Assembly: GCA_025966255.1 (NCBI GenBank)
Contig: JAOPVG010000245.1
Span: 1 to 25,567, forward strand
Origin: Jatrophihabitans sp.
GTDB taxonomy: Bacteria > Actinomycetota > Actinomycetes > Mycobacteriales > Jatrophihabitantaceae
Direction: 5' to 3'
DNA: 25,567 nucleotides
This document shows, in pieces, positions 15,378-25,187 of this stretch. Positions within the stretch are counted from its first letter, which is position 1, and the number at the start of each line of letters is the position of its first letter. Both the position numbers and the translations under genes were made by a program. Under the pieces are notes generated by a model. That model was not told the DNA's origin, searched no databases, and saw only the letters and a program-made list of their open reading frames with translations.

Positions 15378-16784
15378 ATGGCACAGAACGCCCGGCCCGG
15401 GCCGACCCTGTTCGTACTGTTCGGCGCCACCGGCGACCTCGCCCGCCGCATGGTGCTGCCCGCGTTCTACACGCTGGCGAAGGAGAACCTGCTGCCGTCG
15501 GACTGGATGCTGCTCGGCAACGGCCGCGGCGACGTCGCGCACGAGGACTTCCGGGCCCACGTCCGGCAGGTGCTCACCGACGCCGGCGAGTCGCTGAACG
15601 ACGGCACCTGGAAGGCGTTCAGCGACCGATTGCGCTTCGCCGGCGGCGGGTTCGCCAGCGACGACCCGGGCCGCCTGCTCGACGTCCTCGCCGAGGCCCG
15701 CGCCGAGGTCGGCCCCGACGCGCAGCTCATCCACTACCTCGCGGTGCCGCCGGTCGCATTCGCTGGACTCACCGAAGGGCTGGGGGAGCACAACCTCGCC
15801 AAGGGCAGCCGGGTCGTGTACGAGAAGCCGTTCGGCACCTCGGCCGAGAGCTTCCACAAGCTCGACGACGTGGTGCACACCGTGCTCAACGAGGAGCAGG
15901 TCTTTCGCATCGACCACTTCCTCGGCAAGGAGGCCACGCAGAACCTGCACGTCCTGCGCTTCGCCAACGGCCTGTTCGACGCGGCATGGAACAACGAGCG
16001 GGTCCGCGCCGTCCAGATCGACGTGCCCGAGAAGATCGGCGTCACCGATCGCGCCGAGTTCTACGACGCCACCGGCGCCGTGCTCGACATGCTCGTCACG
16101 CACTTGTTCCAGGTCGCGGCCGAGATCGCGATGGAACCGCCGGAGAGCCTCGCCGCCGATCACCTGCAGGCGGCCCGGGAGCAGGTCATCGGGTGTTTCC
16201 GGCCGCTCGATCCGGACGAGGTGGTGCTCGGCCAGTTCGACGGCTACCACGACGTCAAGGGCATCCCGAAGGAATCCACCACCGACACCTACGTCGCCGC
16301 GCGCCTCTGCATCGACAACGACCGCTGGCGCGACGTGCCGTTCCTGCTGCGCACCGGCAAGCGCATGGCGGCCAGCCGGCAGAAGGTCAGCCTGATCCTC
16401 CGCGAGCCGAAGGGCACGCTCGCCGACCTGCCCAAGAACGGCAACGTGATCGGGTTCGACCTCAGCGGCAGTGGCGCGATCGACATGCGGCTCGTCGCGA
16501 AGCGGCCCGGGCCGGCGCTCAACCTCGACGTCACCGATTTCGGGGTGCAACTCGATGCCCTGCCCGACGGCGACCCGCTGCCGCCTTACGTCCGGCTGAT
16601 CCACGACGTGTTGATCGGTGACCGCTCGCTGTTCACCCGCCCGGACGGCCTCGCCGCCGTGTGGGAAGCCGCCGGCCCGCTGCTCGACAACCCGCCGAAA
16701 CCGTTGCCGTACCCGCAAGGATCCTGGGGTCCGAAGGAGGCGGGCCGCCTCGCTGATCCCGATGGCTGGCTGCTCGGGCAATGA
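15378..16784 (+). CDS. zwf: Glucose-6-phosphate dehydrogenase (divergent)
   Basis: The 468-residue enzyme has the NADP-binding FGATGDLARR (about 15-24), EKPFGTS (149-155) and RIDHFLGKE (177-185, His180 binding phosphate) motifs of the Zwf family. The catalytic histidine falls in THLFQV (His242). It would oxidise glucose 6-phosphate to the lactone, feeding the pentose phosphate pathway that supplies erythrose 4-phosphate to the neighbouring shikimate genes. The region before His242 (DRAEFYDATGAVLDML) departs from the usual RGGYYD-x-GALRDM, and there is no opcA, tal or tkt beside it. It may therefore be an accessory isozyme with altered kinetics or cofactor use. Family membership is certain; assignment as the main Zwf is not. 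Confidence 0.88.
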   Translation: MAQNARPGPTLFVLFGATGDLARRMVLPAFYTLAKENLLPSDWMLLGNGRGDVAHEDFRAHVRQVLTDAGESLNDGTWKAFSDRLRFAGGGFASDDPGRLLDVLAEARAEVGPDAQLIHYLAVPPVAFAGLTEGLGEHNLAKGSRVVYEKPFGTSAESFHKLDDVVHTVLNEEQVFRIDHFLGKEATQNLHVLRFANGLFDAAWNNERVRAVQIDVPEKIGVTDRAEFYDATGAVLDMLVTHLFQVAAEIAMEPPESLAADHLQAAREQVIGCFRPLDPDEVVLGQFDGYHDVKGIPKESTTDTYVAARLCIDNDRWRDVPFLLRTGKRMAASRQKVSLILREPKGTLADLPKNGNVIGFDLSGSGAIDMRLVAKRPGPALNLDVTDFGVQLDALPDGDPLPPYVRLIHDVLIGDRSLFTRPDGLAAVWEAAGPLLDNPPKPLPYPQGSWGPKEAGRLADPDGWLLGQ

Positions 16785-16813
16785 CGATCTCCCGGTTCTG
16801 AGAGACTTTGGCC

Positions 16814-18010
16814 GTGCTGCGTTGGATCACTGCCGGTGAGTCCCACGGCCCCGCTCTGGTGGCCGTGCTCGACGGCCTGCCCTCGGGCGTCGCCGTCACG
16901 ACCGCTGACCTGACCCGCGACCTCGCCCGCCGCCGCCTCGGTTACGGCCGCGGCGCCCGGATGAAGTTCGAGCAGGACGAGGTCGAGCTGACCGGCGGGG
17001 TGCGGCACGGGATCACGATGGGTGGTCCCGTCGCCGTGCGCGTCGGCAACACCGAGTGGCCGAAGTGGGAGACCGTCATGGCGGCCGACCCGGTCGACGA
17101 GGACGGCCTGGCCACCCTGGCTCGCAACGCGCCGCTGACCCGGCCGCGACCGGGGCACGCCGACCTCGCCGGGATGCAGAAGTACGACGTCGACGACGCG
17201 CGTCCGGTGCTGGAGCGGGCGAGCGCCCGCGAGACGGCGGCCCGCGTCGCGCTCGGTTCGGTCGCCCGCGCTTTCCTGCACCAGGCGCTCGGCGTTCAGA
17301 TCGTCAGCCATGTCGTGGGCATCGGTTCGGTGAGTGCGCCGGCCGGTGTGCTGCCGCTGCCGTCGGACGCCGCCGGCGTCGACGAGTCCGACGTCCGCTG
17401 CTTCGACCCCGACACCAGCGTCGCGATGATCGCGGAGATCGATCAGGCCCGCCGCGACGGCGACACCCTCGGCGGCGTCGTCGAGGTCCTCGCCTACGGC
17501 CTGCCGCCGGGTCTCGGCAGCTTCACCCATGGCGACCGCCGCCTCGACGGCAAGCTGGCCGCCGCGCTCATGGGCATCCAGGCGATCAAGGGCGTCGAGG
17601 TGGGCGACGGGTTCGAGCTGGCCCGCATTCGCGGTTCGCACGCGCACGACGAGATCGTCAACGACGCCGGCGTGATCCGGCGCGTGTCCGGACGCTCCGG
17701 CGGCACCGAGGGCGGGATGACCACCGGCGAGGTGTTGCGCGTGCGGGCGGCGATGAAGCCCATCTCCACCGTGCCGCGGGCGCTGCAGACCGTCGACACC
17801 GCCACCGGCGAGGCCGCCGTCGCGATAAACCAGCGCTCGGACGTCTGCGCCGTGCCCGCCGCCGGCGTGGTGGCCGAGGCGATGGTGGCGCTCGTCCTGG
17901 CCGAGGCGGTGCTGGAGAAGTTCGGCGGCGACTCGGTCAGCGAGACCCGTCGCAACGCCGAGTCCTACCTCAAGCGCCTCGTCGAACGCGGCCTAGGAGC
18001 AACGCGATGA
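16814..18010 (+). CDS. aroC: Chorismate synthase
   Basis: The 398-residue enzyme converts 5-enolpyruvylshikimate 3-phosphate to chorismate with reduced FMN. It begins [12 protein letters not shown], with the catalytic His11, and the second histidine lies in [14 protein letters not shown] (His115). [12 protein letters not shown] and the closing [17 protein letters not shown] block are the other signatures. GTG 16814 is used rather than TTG 16808 because family members begin exactly here. GAGACT, 6 nt upstream, keeps the A2/T6 positions of a -10 box and may drive a leaderless mRNA. Downstream, its TGA overlaps an 8-codon mini-ORF that leads into aroK. Confidence 0.97.
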   Translation: MLRWITAGESHGPALVAVLDGLPSGVAVTTADLTRDLARRRLGYGRGARMKFEQDEVELTGGVRHGITMGGPVAVRVGNTEWPKWETVMAADPVDEDGLATLARNAPLTRPRPGHADLAGMQKYDVDDARPVLERASARETAARVALGSVARAFLHQALGVQIVSHVVGIGSVSAPAGVLPLPSDAAGVDESDVRCFDPDTSVAMIAEIDQARRDGDTLGGVVEVLAYGLPPGLGSFTHGDRRLDGKLAAALMGIQAIKGVEVGDGFELARIRGSHAHDEIVNDAGVIRRVSGRSGGTEGGMTTGEVLRVRAAMKPISTVPRALQTVDTATGEAAVAINQRSDVCAVPAAGVVAEAMVALVLAEAVLEKFGGDSVSETRRNAESYLKRLVERGLGATR

Positions 18011-18029
18011 GCGCTCGCGCGGGTGGGTC

Positions 18030-18033
<4 letters not shown>
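18007..18033 (+). CDS. Eight-codon mini-ORF bridging aroC and aroK
   Basis: ATG 18007 overlaps the aroC TGA (ATGA). The frame reads MSARAGGS and its own TGA (18031-18033) overlaps the aroK GTG (GTGA). Both junctions have the form of stop-start coupling sites, so it could relay ribosomes from aroC to aroK. It may equally be chance; no known family is involved. Confidence 0.2.
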
Positions 18034-20074
<2,041 letters not shown>

Positions 20075-20085
<11 letters not shown>

Positions 20086-20686
20086 TCCGGCCGAGCAAGA
20101 CACGGACGCGGCCGGCGCCACCGTCGCGCGCGCTGGGCGGTATGCGGACGCGAACCCCGCCCGCTGGCACGGCAGGGTGATCGTCCGCTCCGCGGACGTC
20201 GCCCTGGCCGCGATGCCGATGCCGCTGTCCGTGCTCGACGTCGGATGTGGCACGGGCGCGCTGCTGCGCGAAGTGCTCGTCCGGGTTCCTTACGGCGAGT
20301 CCTACGTCGGTGTCGACCCGATGGCCGATCGGGTCGCCGAGGCGCGCGAGTACTCCGACCCCCGCATCCGATTTCTCCGCGCCGAGCCCGAATCGTTGCC
20401 GTTCCCGGACGCGCACTTCGACCTCGTCGTGAGCAGCCTGTCCTTCGACCACTGGGCCGATCAGCATCGTGGCGTCGCGGAGCTCGCCCGCGTCGTCAGC
20501 AAGTCGGGCACCGTCGTGCTGATCGATCGCTCGGCCGGCTGGCTGCCGGCCAAGGGCCGCGCCCGCTCACCGCGGAGGATGACGGACCTGCTGACCGCCG
20601 CCGGTCTGCGCGTGCGCAAGCGCGAGATCGTGTTCCGGATCGCCTACACCGTGCCACTCGTCCGGGCCTTCATCGCGACGCACTGA
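20075..20686 (+). CDS. Class I SAM-dependent methyltransferase
   Basis: The 203-residue protein has motif [10 protein letters not shown] at about residues 53-61 and the acidic motif II in [15 protein letters not shown]. '[20 protein letters not shown]' follows as motif III/post-I of the ubiE/COQ5-like Methyltransf_11 group. The substrate cannot be told. The ATG at 20075 overlaps the end of aroQ by 11 bp, so it is probably the last gene of the aro operon; GTG 20066 is an alternative start 3 codons upstream. It replaces the aminopeptidase gene that follows aroQ in mycobacteria. It converges with the F420-type reductase gene after 48 bp. Confidence 0.85.
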
Positions 20687-20734
20687 CCGTGCCGCCGCTG
20701 ACGGCCGGGTCGAGCGACTGATGTACCGCGCGGC

Positions 20735-21121
20735 TCAGCCGGGCGTCGCGGACACGTGCAGCACATTGTCGTTGCGGACGAGCCGGCTGATCAGGCGTAC
20801 CGGCCGGGGCAGCAGCGCCCGGCCCTCGGCGCCGGAGACGATGTGCGGATTGCTGAGGGCGTAGCGGCGGCCGCGATGCACGAGCTCGCCATGGCCGGCC
20901 GCGGTCAGGTTGCGGACCCAGTCGGTCTCGGTGCCGTAGAAGAGGGAGATCACGAACCCGTCGTGGGCGGGGTAGATGTTGACCGGGGTGCGATACCGGT
21001 GCCCGGACTTGCGCCCTACGTGTTCGACGATCCCGTAGCCCGGCAGCACACCCGCCCATCGCCGCTGGATCGGATTGGTGACGCGGCGGTTGAACCGGGC
21101 GAGCGCGCGCGGCAGGTACAT
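20735..21121 (-). CDS. Deazaflavin (F420)-dependent nitroreductase family protein
   Basis: The 128-residue protein belongs to the Ddn/DUF385 split-barrel family. The N-terminal helix 'FNRRVTNPIQRRWAGVLPG' is followed by HVGRKSGHRYRTPVNI, the GRKSG-x-x-R-x-TPV phosphate-binding motif, and DWVRNLTAAGHGEL, which matches the WV-x-NL strand. F420-dependent or quinone reductase activity is a family-level inference; the substrate is unknown. A TACGAT box lies 6 nt before the ATG, so it probably has its own leaderless transcript rather than reading through from the HAD gene 25 bp upstream. It is the second member of this family in the window. Confidence 0.87.
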   Translation of the reverse strand: MYLPRALARFNRRVTNPIQRRWAGVLPGYGIVEHVGRKSGHRYRTPVNIYPAHDGFVISLFYGTETDWVRNLTAAGHGELVHRGRRYALSNPHIVSGAEGRALLPRPVRLISRLVRNDNVLHVSATPG

Positions 21122-21127
21122 ACCGCG

Positions 21128-21133
21128 ATCGTA
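21128..21133 (-). promoter_or_regulatory. -10 box of a leaderless promoter for the F420-type reductase
   Basis: On the minus strand TACGAT is followed after 6 nt by ATG 21121. It falls in the 25-bp gap after the HAD gene. Confidence 0.45.
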
Positions 21134-21146
21134 GGGAGCGCGGGGG

Positions 21147-21830
21147 CTAGAAGTGGGTTGTCAGCTCGGCAAAAGTCGTCAGATGCAGGATGCCGTCGTC
21201 GGCCGGGTCGAGCTCGGCGTGCTCGTGCGCCCACGTGTAGGGGTTTGGGATGAACACGGCGCGCAGCCCAGCGGCCCGCGCGGCGATGATGTCGGACTTC
21301 GGCGAGTTGCCGATCATCCACGTGCGAGCAGGGTCGAGGCGCCGCTCCCCGATCAACTGGCGGTACGTCTCGGGTTTCTTGGTCGGCACGATGTCGACGG
21401 CGGCGAAGTGATCGACGAGGCCGGAGGCATCGATCTTGCGCTGTTGCTCGGTCGGCTCACCCTTGGTCATCAAGTACAGGTCGTGCCGCTCACCAAGCTC
21501 CTCCAGGACGTCGGCCACGGCCGGCACGAGCTCGACCTGGCCCGACGTGAACACGGCCGTGAACTCGTCCATCCGAGCCCGTTCCGCGGCGCCCACGGGT
21601 CGCTCCATCAGCCGGGCGAAGCAGTCGGCCAGCGAGCGCAGGAACACCCGGCTGCCATAGCCGTGGGCCGCGATGTTCGCCTCCTCGACCTCCACGAAGA
21701 TCCGCCGGATCTCGGCGTAGTCGAAGACGGGATGCGCGAGCCACGCGATGAAGTCGTCGACCACCCGCTCGAAGAGAATGTTGTTCTCCCACAGCGTGTC
21801 GTCGGCGTCGAAGATCAGCGCCTGCCGCAC
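21147..21830 (-). CDS. HAD family hydrolase
   Basis: The 227-residue protein starts MRQALIFDADDTLWENN, with the nucleophile and acid Asp8 and Asp10 of HAD motif I. Motif II Thr is in YLMTKGEP, motif III Lys in VPTKKPETY and motif IV in IGNSPKSDIIAA. The helical insert between motifs I and II (about 20-95) is a subclass I cap, so it is a HAD-IA phosphatase-like enzyme of unknown substrate. GTG 21830 was chosen because GGGAG lies 5 nt upstream. In-frame ATG codons at 21842 and 21857 add 4 or 9 residues with no ribosome binding site. It follows the ABC-F gene closely on the same strand and may be cotranscribed with it. Confidence 0.87.
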   Translation of the reverse strand: MRQALIFDADDTLWENNILFERVVDDFIAWLAHPVFDYAEIRRIFVEVEEANIAAHGYGSRVFLRSLADCFARLMERPVGAAERARMDEFTAVFTSGQVELVPAVADVLEELGERHDLYLMTKGEPTEQQRKIDASGLVDHFAAVDIVPTKKPETYRQLIGERRLDPARTWMIGNSPKSDIIAARAAGLRAVFIPNPYTWAHEHAELDPADDGILHLTTFAELTTHF

Positions 21831-21878
21831 AGCTACTCCCATCCCGGTATTCGTCATGATCCGCGCCGGACCGGCCGA

Positions 21879-23483
21879 TCATGCCCTGCCACCTGACTCG
21901 CGCGGCAACTGCATTCTCTCGACCACCCACCAACGCTGGACCCCGAGGTCCTCGAGGAACCGAGGGTCGTGGCTGGCGACGATCAACGCACCGCGGTAGC
22001 CGGCGAGCGCGGCCGTGAGCTGCTCGACGCTGTCCAGGTCGAGGTTGTTGGTCGGCTCGTCCAGCAGGAGCAGCTGGGGCGGCGGTTCGGCCAGTAGCAG
22101 GCAGGCCAGGCTCACCCGGAACCGCTCGCCACCCGACAGCGTGCCGGCGAGGTTATCGACGGCGTCGCCGCGGATGCGGAACCGGGCCAGCCCGGCCCGC
22201 ACCCGTTGCGGATCGGCCTGGGGCGCGGCCGCCCGGACGTTGGCGAGCACCGTCCGCGAATCGTCCAGCACATCCAGCCGCTGCGGCAGGTAGGCGACGG
22301 GTACCGCCGGCTCGCCGACGCCACCGCGCGGATGCGGGCGGCGCCCGGTCATGGCCTCGAGCAGCGTCGTCTTGCCGGAGCCGTTGTCGCCCACCAGGGC
22401 GATCCGTTCCGGTCCGCGCACGATCAGCTCGCCCACCTGCACCACCGTGCGCCCGGCCGGTACCGCGGCGTCCAGGTCGACGCGGATCCGGTCGTCGTCG
22501 CGAACCACCTCCTCGGCGGACGCCAGCGCAGTGCGGGCATCGTCGAGCCGATCGGCCGAGATGTTGCGGTACTTGGCGGCCGAGACCTGCGCCTGGCGCT
22601 TGCGCGTGTTGGCGATGATCTTCGGCACCCGCTTCTCGCGTTCGGCGGTGTCGGCGTAGCGCTTCCGGCGGGAGAGTTTGACCTGGGTTTCGACGAACTG
22701 CCGCTTCTCCCGCGCGACGTCGGCCTCAGCCACCCGCACCATCCGGGCGGCCGCCTTTTGCTCCGCGGCCAGCGCGGCGACGTAGGCGGAGTAGGGACCA
22801 CCGAACGTGCGGGCTCCCTCGCGCAGCTCGACGATCCGGTCGACCCGCTCGAGCAAATCGCGGTCGTGGCTGACGACGACGAGCACGCCCGGCCAGGCGT
22901 CGACCGCGGCGTAAAGCAGGGCCCGCCCCCGGGAGTCGAGGTTGTTCGTCGGTTCGTCGAGCAGGCTCACCGCGGCCCGACGCAGCAGCAGTCCAGCCAC
23001 GCCGACCAGCACCGCCTCGCCGCCGGACAGCGTCCCGACCGGACGATCCAACACGTCGGTGTCCGCACCGAGCAGGCCGAGCACGCCGAGGCGACCCAAC
23101 ACCTCCTGGGCCCGCAACTCGACGTCCCAGTCGTCGTCGAGCGCGGTGAAGTGGACGGGGTCGGCGTCGCCCGACGTGATCGCCCGCAAGGCCGCGCGGC
23201 GCTCGGTGATGCCGAGCAGATCCGCGACCGTGCGCGCGGTGTCGAGCGGCAGGTGCTGGGGCAGGTACGCCACCTCACCGGACACCGACACCGTGCCGCC
23301 GGTCGGCCGCAGCTCACCGGCGACGAGACGGAGCAGCGTGGACTTGCCACAGCCGTTGCGCCCGACGATGCCGGTGCGGCCGGACGGGATGGCGAGATCC
23401 AGGTGATCGAGCACAGCTGCGCCGTCGGGCCAGGCAAAGCCGAGCTCGGCACAGACGACGGAGTGGGGTGGACGAGATGACAT
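21879..23483 (-). CDS. ABC-F family ATPase (ribosome-associated, possible antibiotic-resistance type)
   Basis: The 534-residue soluble protein has two ABC domains and no membrane segment. Domain 1 has Walker A GRNGCGKS (41-48), LSGGE (152-156), LLDEPTNNLD (174-183) and SHDRD. Domain 2 has GDNGSGKT (365-372), LSGGERFRVSLA and LLLDEPTNNLD. The linker between them (about 230-335) is long, helical and rich in Arg and Lys (KLSRRKRYADTAEREKR), as in the P-site tRNA interaction motif. ABC-F proteins bind the ribosomal E site; some dislodge macrolides, lincosamides or pleuromutilins, others are housekeeping. ATG 23483 is preceded by GGGAG with a 5-nt spacer; an in-frame ATG at 23522 lacks a ribosome binding site. 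The leader folds so as to mask this start. Confidence 0.92.
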   Translation of the reverse strand: MSSRPPHSVVCAELGFAWPDGAAVLDHLDLAIPSGRTGIVGRNGCGKSTLLRLVAGELRPTGGTVSVSGEVAYLPQHLPLDTARTVADLLGITERRAALRAITSGDADPVHFTALDDDWDVELRAQEVLGRLGVLGLLGADTDVLDRPVGTLSGGEAVLVGVAGLLLRRAAVSLLDEPTNNLDSRGRALLYAAVDAWPGVLVVVSHDRDLLERVDRIVELREGARTFGGPYSAYVAALAAEQKAAARMVRVAEADVAREKRQFVETQVKLSRRKRYADTAEREKRVPKIIANTRKRQAQVSAAKYRNISADRLDDARTALASAEEVVRDDDRIRVDLDAAVPAGRTVVQVGELIVRGPERIALVGDNGSGKTTLLEAMTGRRPHPRGGVGEPAVPVAYLPQRLDVLDDSRTVLANVRAAAPQADPQRVRAGLARFRIRGDAVDNLAGTLSGGERFRVSLACLLLAEPPPQLLLLDEPTNNLDLDSVEQLTAALAGYRGALIVASHDPRFLEDLGVQRWWVVERMQLPRESGGRA

Positions 23484-23586
23484 GAGGTCTCCCGGGCGGG
23501 GTGTCGACGGACAGGTGACCATCGCGACACCGACCGGCGGCGAAGCTGCGCGGTTGGCGCGCTCGCTCGGCGGGTGTCAGACCTCA
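23483..23586 (-). promoter_or_regulatory. Candidate attenuator: inverted repeats masking the ABC-F start site
   Basis: Read on the minus strand, TGAGGTCT (23586-23579) is perfectly complementary to AGACCTCA (23490-23483), which joins the GGGAG ribosome binding site to the first base of the ATG. Nested inside, GGTGTCG (23531-23525) pairs with CGACACC (23506-23500) across an 18-nt loop. GACACC, directly next to the first arm (23578-23573), can instead pair with GGTGTC of the middle arm. This gives two alternative structures, one hiding the start site. The sequence complementarity is seen; the regulatory meaning is inferred. Confidence 0.45.
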
Positions 23587-23652
23587 GTGCTCCACCAATA
23601 GCCTCCAGGCGCCGGGATTGGGACGCTGCCGACTGTACGACGTCGGGACCAA
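23584..23652 (-). CDS. Possible 22-codon leader peptide upstream of the ABC-F gene
   Basis: TTG 23652 to TGA 23584 encodes MVPTSYSRQRPNPGAWRLLVEH, with GAGG 8 nt before the TTG. A shorter version starting at TTG or GTG near the end (MVEH or VEH) has GGAGG 3-6 nt upstream. The stop codon TGA is also the first three bases of the upstream arm of the inverted repeat. A ribosome stalled or terminating here would therefore open the structure over the ABC-F start. Drug-responsive leader peptides of this kind are known for other antibiotic-resistance ABC-F genes. Start codon and expression are unproven. Confidence 0.3.
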   Translation of the reverse strand: MVPTSYSRQRPNPGAWRLLVEH

Positions 23653-23749
23653 CCGATTTACCTCGAAAGGACCGTACGAACCGGCCCGCAAACGTGCCGG
23701 TCCTGGGCCGCGAGGCGTTCTCGCTCGCGGTGGAAGCGCGCGAAGACCG
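23653..23749 (-). promoter_or_regulatory. Candidate promoter region of the ABC-F leader
   Basis: This 97-bp stretch between the crotonase stop codon and the candidate leader peptide contains TACGGT at 23676-23671 (minus strand), which could be a -10 box placing the transcript start just before the leader's GAGG. No clear -35 element is visible. Confidence 0.25.
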
Positions 23750-24565
23750 TCAGCGCAGTCGCCGGCTGACGTAGCTCGGCAGCTCCTTCGCGAGGTTCGC
23801 CGTTCGGGCGAGGCGATGGTTGGCGCTGCGCAGCAGCTTGGCCTGCAGCCAGGTCTCCGTCCAGAAGGCCCGCCGCGGCGACAGGTTCCAGGTGTCGTGC
23901 AGCAGCCGCTTGGTGAGGGCGATGGCGTCGGGGGAGCGGGTGAGCAGCTGCCCGACCAGCGCCTCGGCCTCCTTGAGCGGCTCCGCGGCCACACCCGTCA
24001 CGAGGCCGTAGCCCAGCGCCTGCGATCCGTCGAAGATCTCGGCGGTCATGGTCAGCCGCTTGGCGACGTCCATCGGGACGAGTTCGCGCAGGGTGACCGA
24101 TCCGGTCATGTCCGGGATCAGCCCCCACCTGCCCTCGAGGATCGACAGCTCGCAGTCGGGCGTCGCGAACCGGAAATCCGCGGCGAGGGCGAGCTGCAGT
24201 CCGCCGCCGAAGCAGTGCCCGTGCAGCACGGCGATCACCGGCACCGGCAGTTCACGCCACGCCCAGCAGGCCTGTTGGAACAGATTCGTCTTCTGCCCCG
24301 GGAGCTTCACTGCGGCCCGGGCCTTCGCGAGCGGGGGCGCCTTTCCGACCGATCCGAAGTCGAGGCCGGCGCAGAAGGCCTTGCCGTCGCCGGCCAGGAT
24401 GACGGCCCGGATCGTGGGGTCAGCGGCGATCTTCGCGGCCGCCTCGACGAGACCGTGCAGCATCGGCAGATCGAGGCCGTTGAACTTGTCGGCGCGATTC
24501 AGGGTCGCGTAGGCGACGCGACCGCCGGCTTCGTCGCGGATGTCGAGCCGCACGCGTTCGGTCAT
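23750..24565 (-). CDS. Crotonase / enoyl-CoA hydratase-isomerase family protein
   Basis: The 271-residue protein has the crotonase oxyanion-hole segments KAFCAGLDFGS (about 62-72) and HGHCFGGGLQLALAAD (115-130). Of the two hydratase glutamates, the first is replaced by Gln124; the second is kept as Glu144. Asp152 (GLIPDMTG) lies eight residues on, as in dienoyl-CoA isomerases. So it is probably not a classical enoyl-CoA hydratase, but an isomerase or another CoA-ester enzyme of beta-oxidation type. The C terminus ends in a basic Arg-rich helix. ATG 24565 is chosen because a TAGGCT box lies 7 nt upstream and the family N terminus follows. It is divergent from efp, with 46 bp between start codons, and lies upstream of the ABC-F gene on the same strand. 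Confidence 0.88.
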   Translation of the reverse strand: MTERVRLDIRDEAGGRVAYATLNRADKFNGLDLPMLHGLVEAAAKIAADPTIRAVILAGDGKAFCAGLDFGSVGKAPPLAKARAAVKLPGQKTNLFQQACWAWRELPVPVIAVLHGHCFGGGLQLALAADFRFATPDCELSILEGRWGLIPDMTGSVTLRELVPMDVAKRLTMTAEIFDGSQALGYGLVTGVAAEPLKEAEALVGQLLTRSPDAIALTKRLLHDTWNLSPRRAFWTETWLQAKLLRSANHRLARTANLAKELPSYVSRRLR

Positions 24566-24572
24566 GGGCGCA

Positions 24573-24578
24573 AGCCTA
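24573..24578 (-). promoter_or_regulatory. -10 box of a leaderless promoter for the crotonase gene
   Basis: On the minus strand TAGGCT is followed after 7 nt (TGCGCCC) by ATG 24565. It lies back to back with the efp promoter. Confidence 0.5.
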
Positions 24579-24597
24579 AGCCGCGCACAGCGATGAC

Positions 24598-24603
24598 TAG
24601 ACT
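24598..24603 (+). promoter_or_regulatory. -10 box of a leaderless promoter for efp
   Basis: TAGACT ends 8 nt before GTG 24612 and no ribosome binding site lies between. The two opposed -10 boxes of efp and the crotonase gene are only 19 bp apart, so their polymerases may compete. Confidence 0.5.
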
Positions 24604-24611
24604 GCACCGTC

Positions 24612-25175
24612 GTGGCAACCACCAACGACCTGAAGAACGGCCTCGTGCTCAACATCGACGGTGCGCTCTGGACCGTCGTCGAATTCCAGCACGTGAAGCC
24701 CGGCAAGGGAGGGGCATTCGTCCGGACGACGCTCAAGAACGTGCTCTCCGGCAAAGTCGTCGATCGCACGTTCAACGCCGGCACCAAGGTCGAGACCGCC
24801 AACGTCGACAAGCGCGCCATGACCTACCTCTACAAGGAGGGCACCGACTTCGTCTTCATGGACGGCGACACCTACGACCAGGTGCACGTCCCCACCGAGA
24901 CCGTCGGCGACGCGGCCAACTACCTGCTCGACAACGCCGAGGTGGCGATCGCCGTGCACGACGGCACGCCGCTCTACATCGAGCTGCCCACCAGCGTCGA
25001 GCTTGTCATCAGCCACACCGACCCGGGCCTGCAGGGCGACCGCAGCACCGGCGGCACGAAGCCGGCCACCCTCGAGACGGGCGCCGAGATCCAGGTGCCG
25101 CTCTTCGTGACGACCGGCGAGAAGGTCAAGGTCGACACCCGCGACGGCCGCTATCTCGGCCGAATCAGCGGCTGA
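24612..25175 (+). CDS. efp: Elongation factor P
   Basis: The 187-residue factor relieves ribosome stalling at polyproline stretches. The KOW-like first domain carries the tip lysine in [13 protein letters not shown] (Lys32). The second and third OB domains are normal, with '[13 protein letters not shown]', [20 protein letters not shown] and the C-terminal signature [16 protein letters not shown]. Length and start are standard. The loop reads PGKGG rather than the PGKGP seen in mycobacterial and streptomycete EF-P, a change directly beside the functional lysine. nusB follows 12 nt later, the usual actinobacterial arrangement, and the two are probably cotranscribed. Confidence 0.97.
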   Translation: MATTNDLKNGLVLNIDGALWTVVEFQHVKPGKGGAFVRTTLKNVLSGKVVDRTFNAGTKVETANVDKRAMTYLYKEGTDFVFMDGDTYDQVHVPTETVGDAANYLLDNAEVAIAVHDGTPLYIELPTSVELVISHTDPGLQGDRSTGGTKPATLETGAEIQVPLFVTTGEKVKVDTRDGRYLGRISG

Positions 25176-25187
25176 GTCCAGCACCCT

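Noticed and set aside
23636..23645. CGACGTCG palindrome in the ABC-F leader as an operator
   Set aside because: An 8-bp self-complementary GC-rich word is common in this genome and lies within the candidate leader peptide; there is no second copy nearby.
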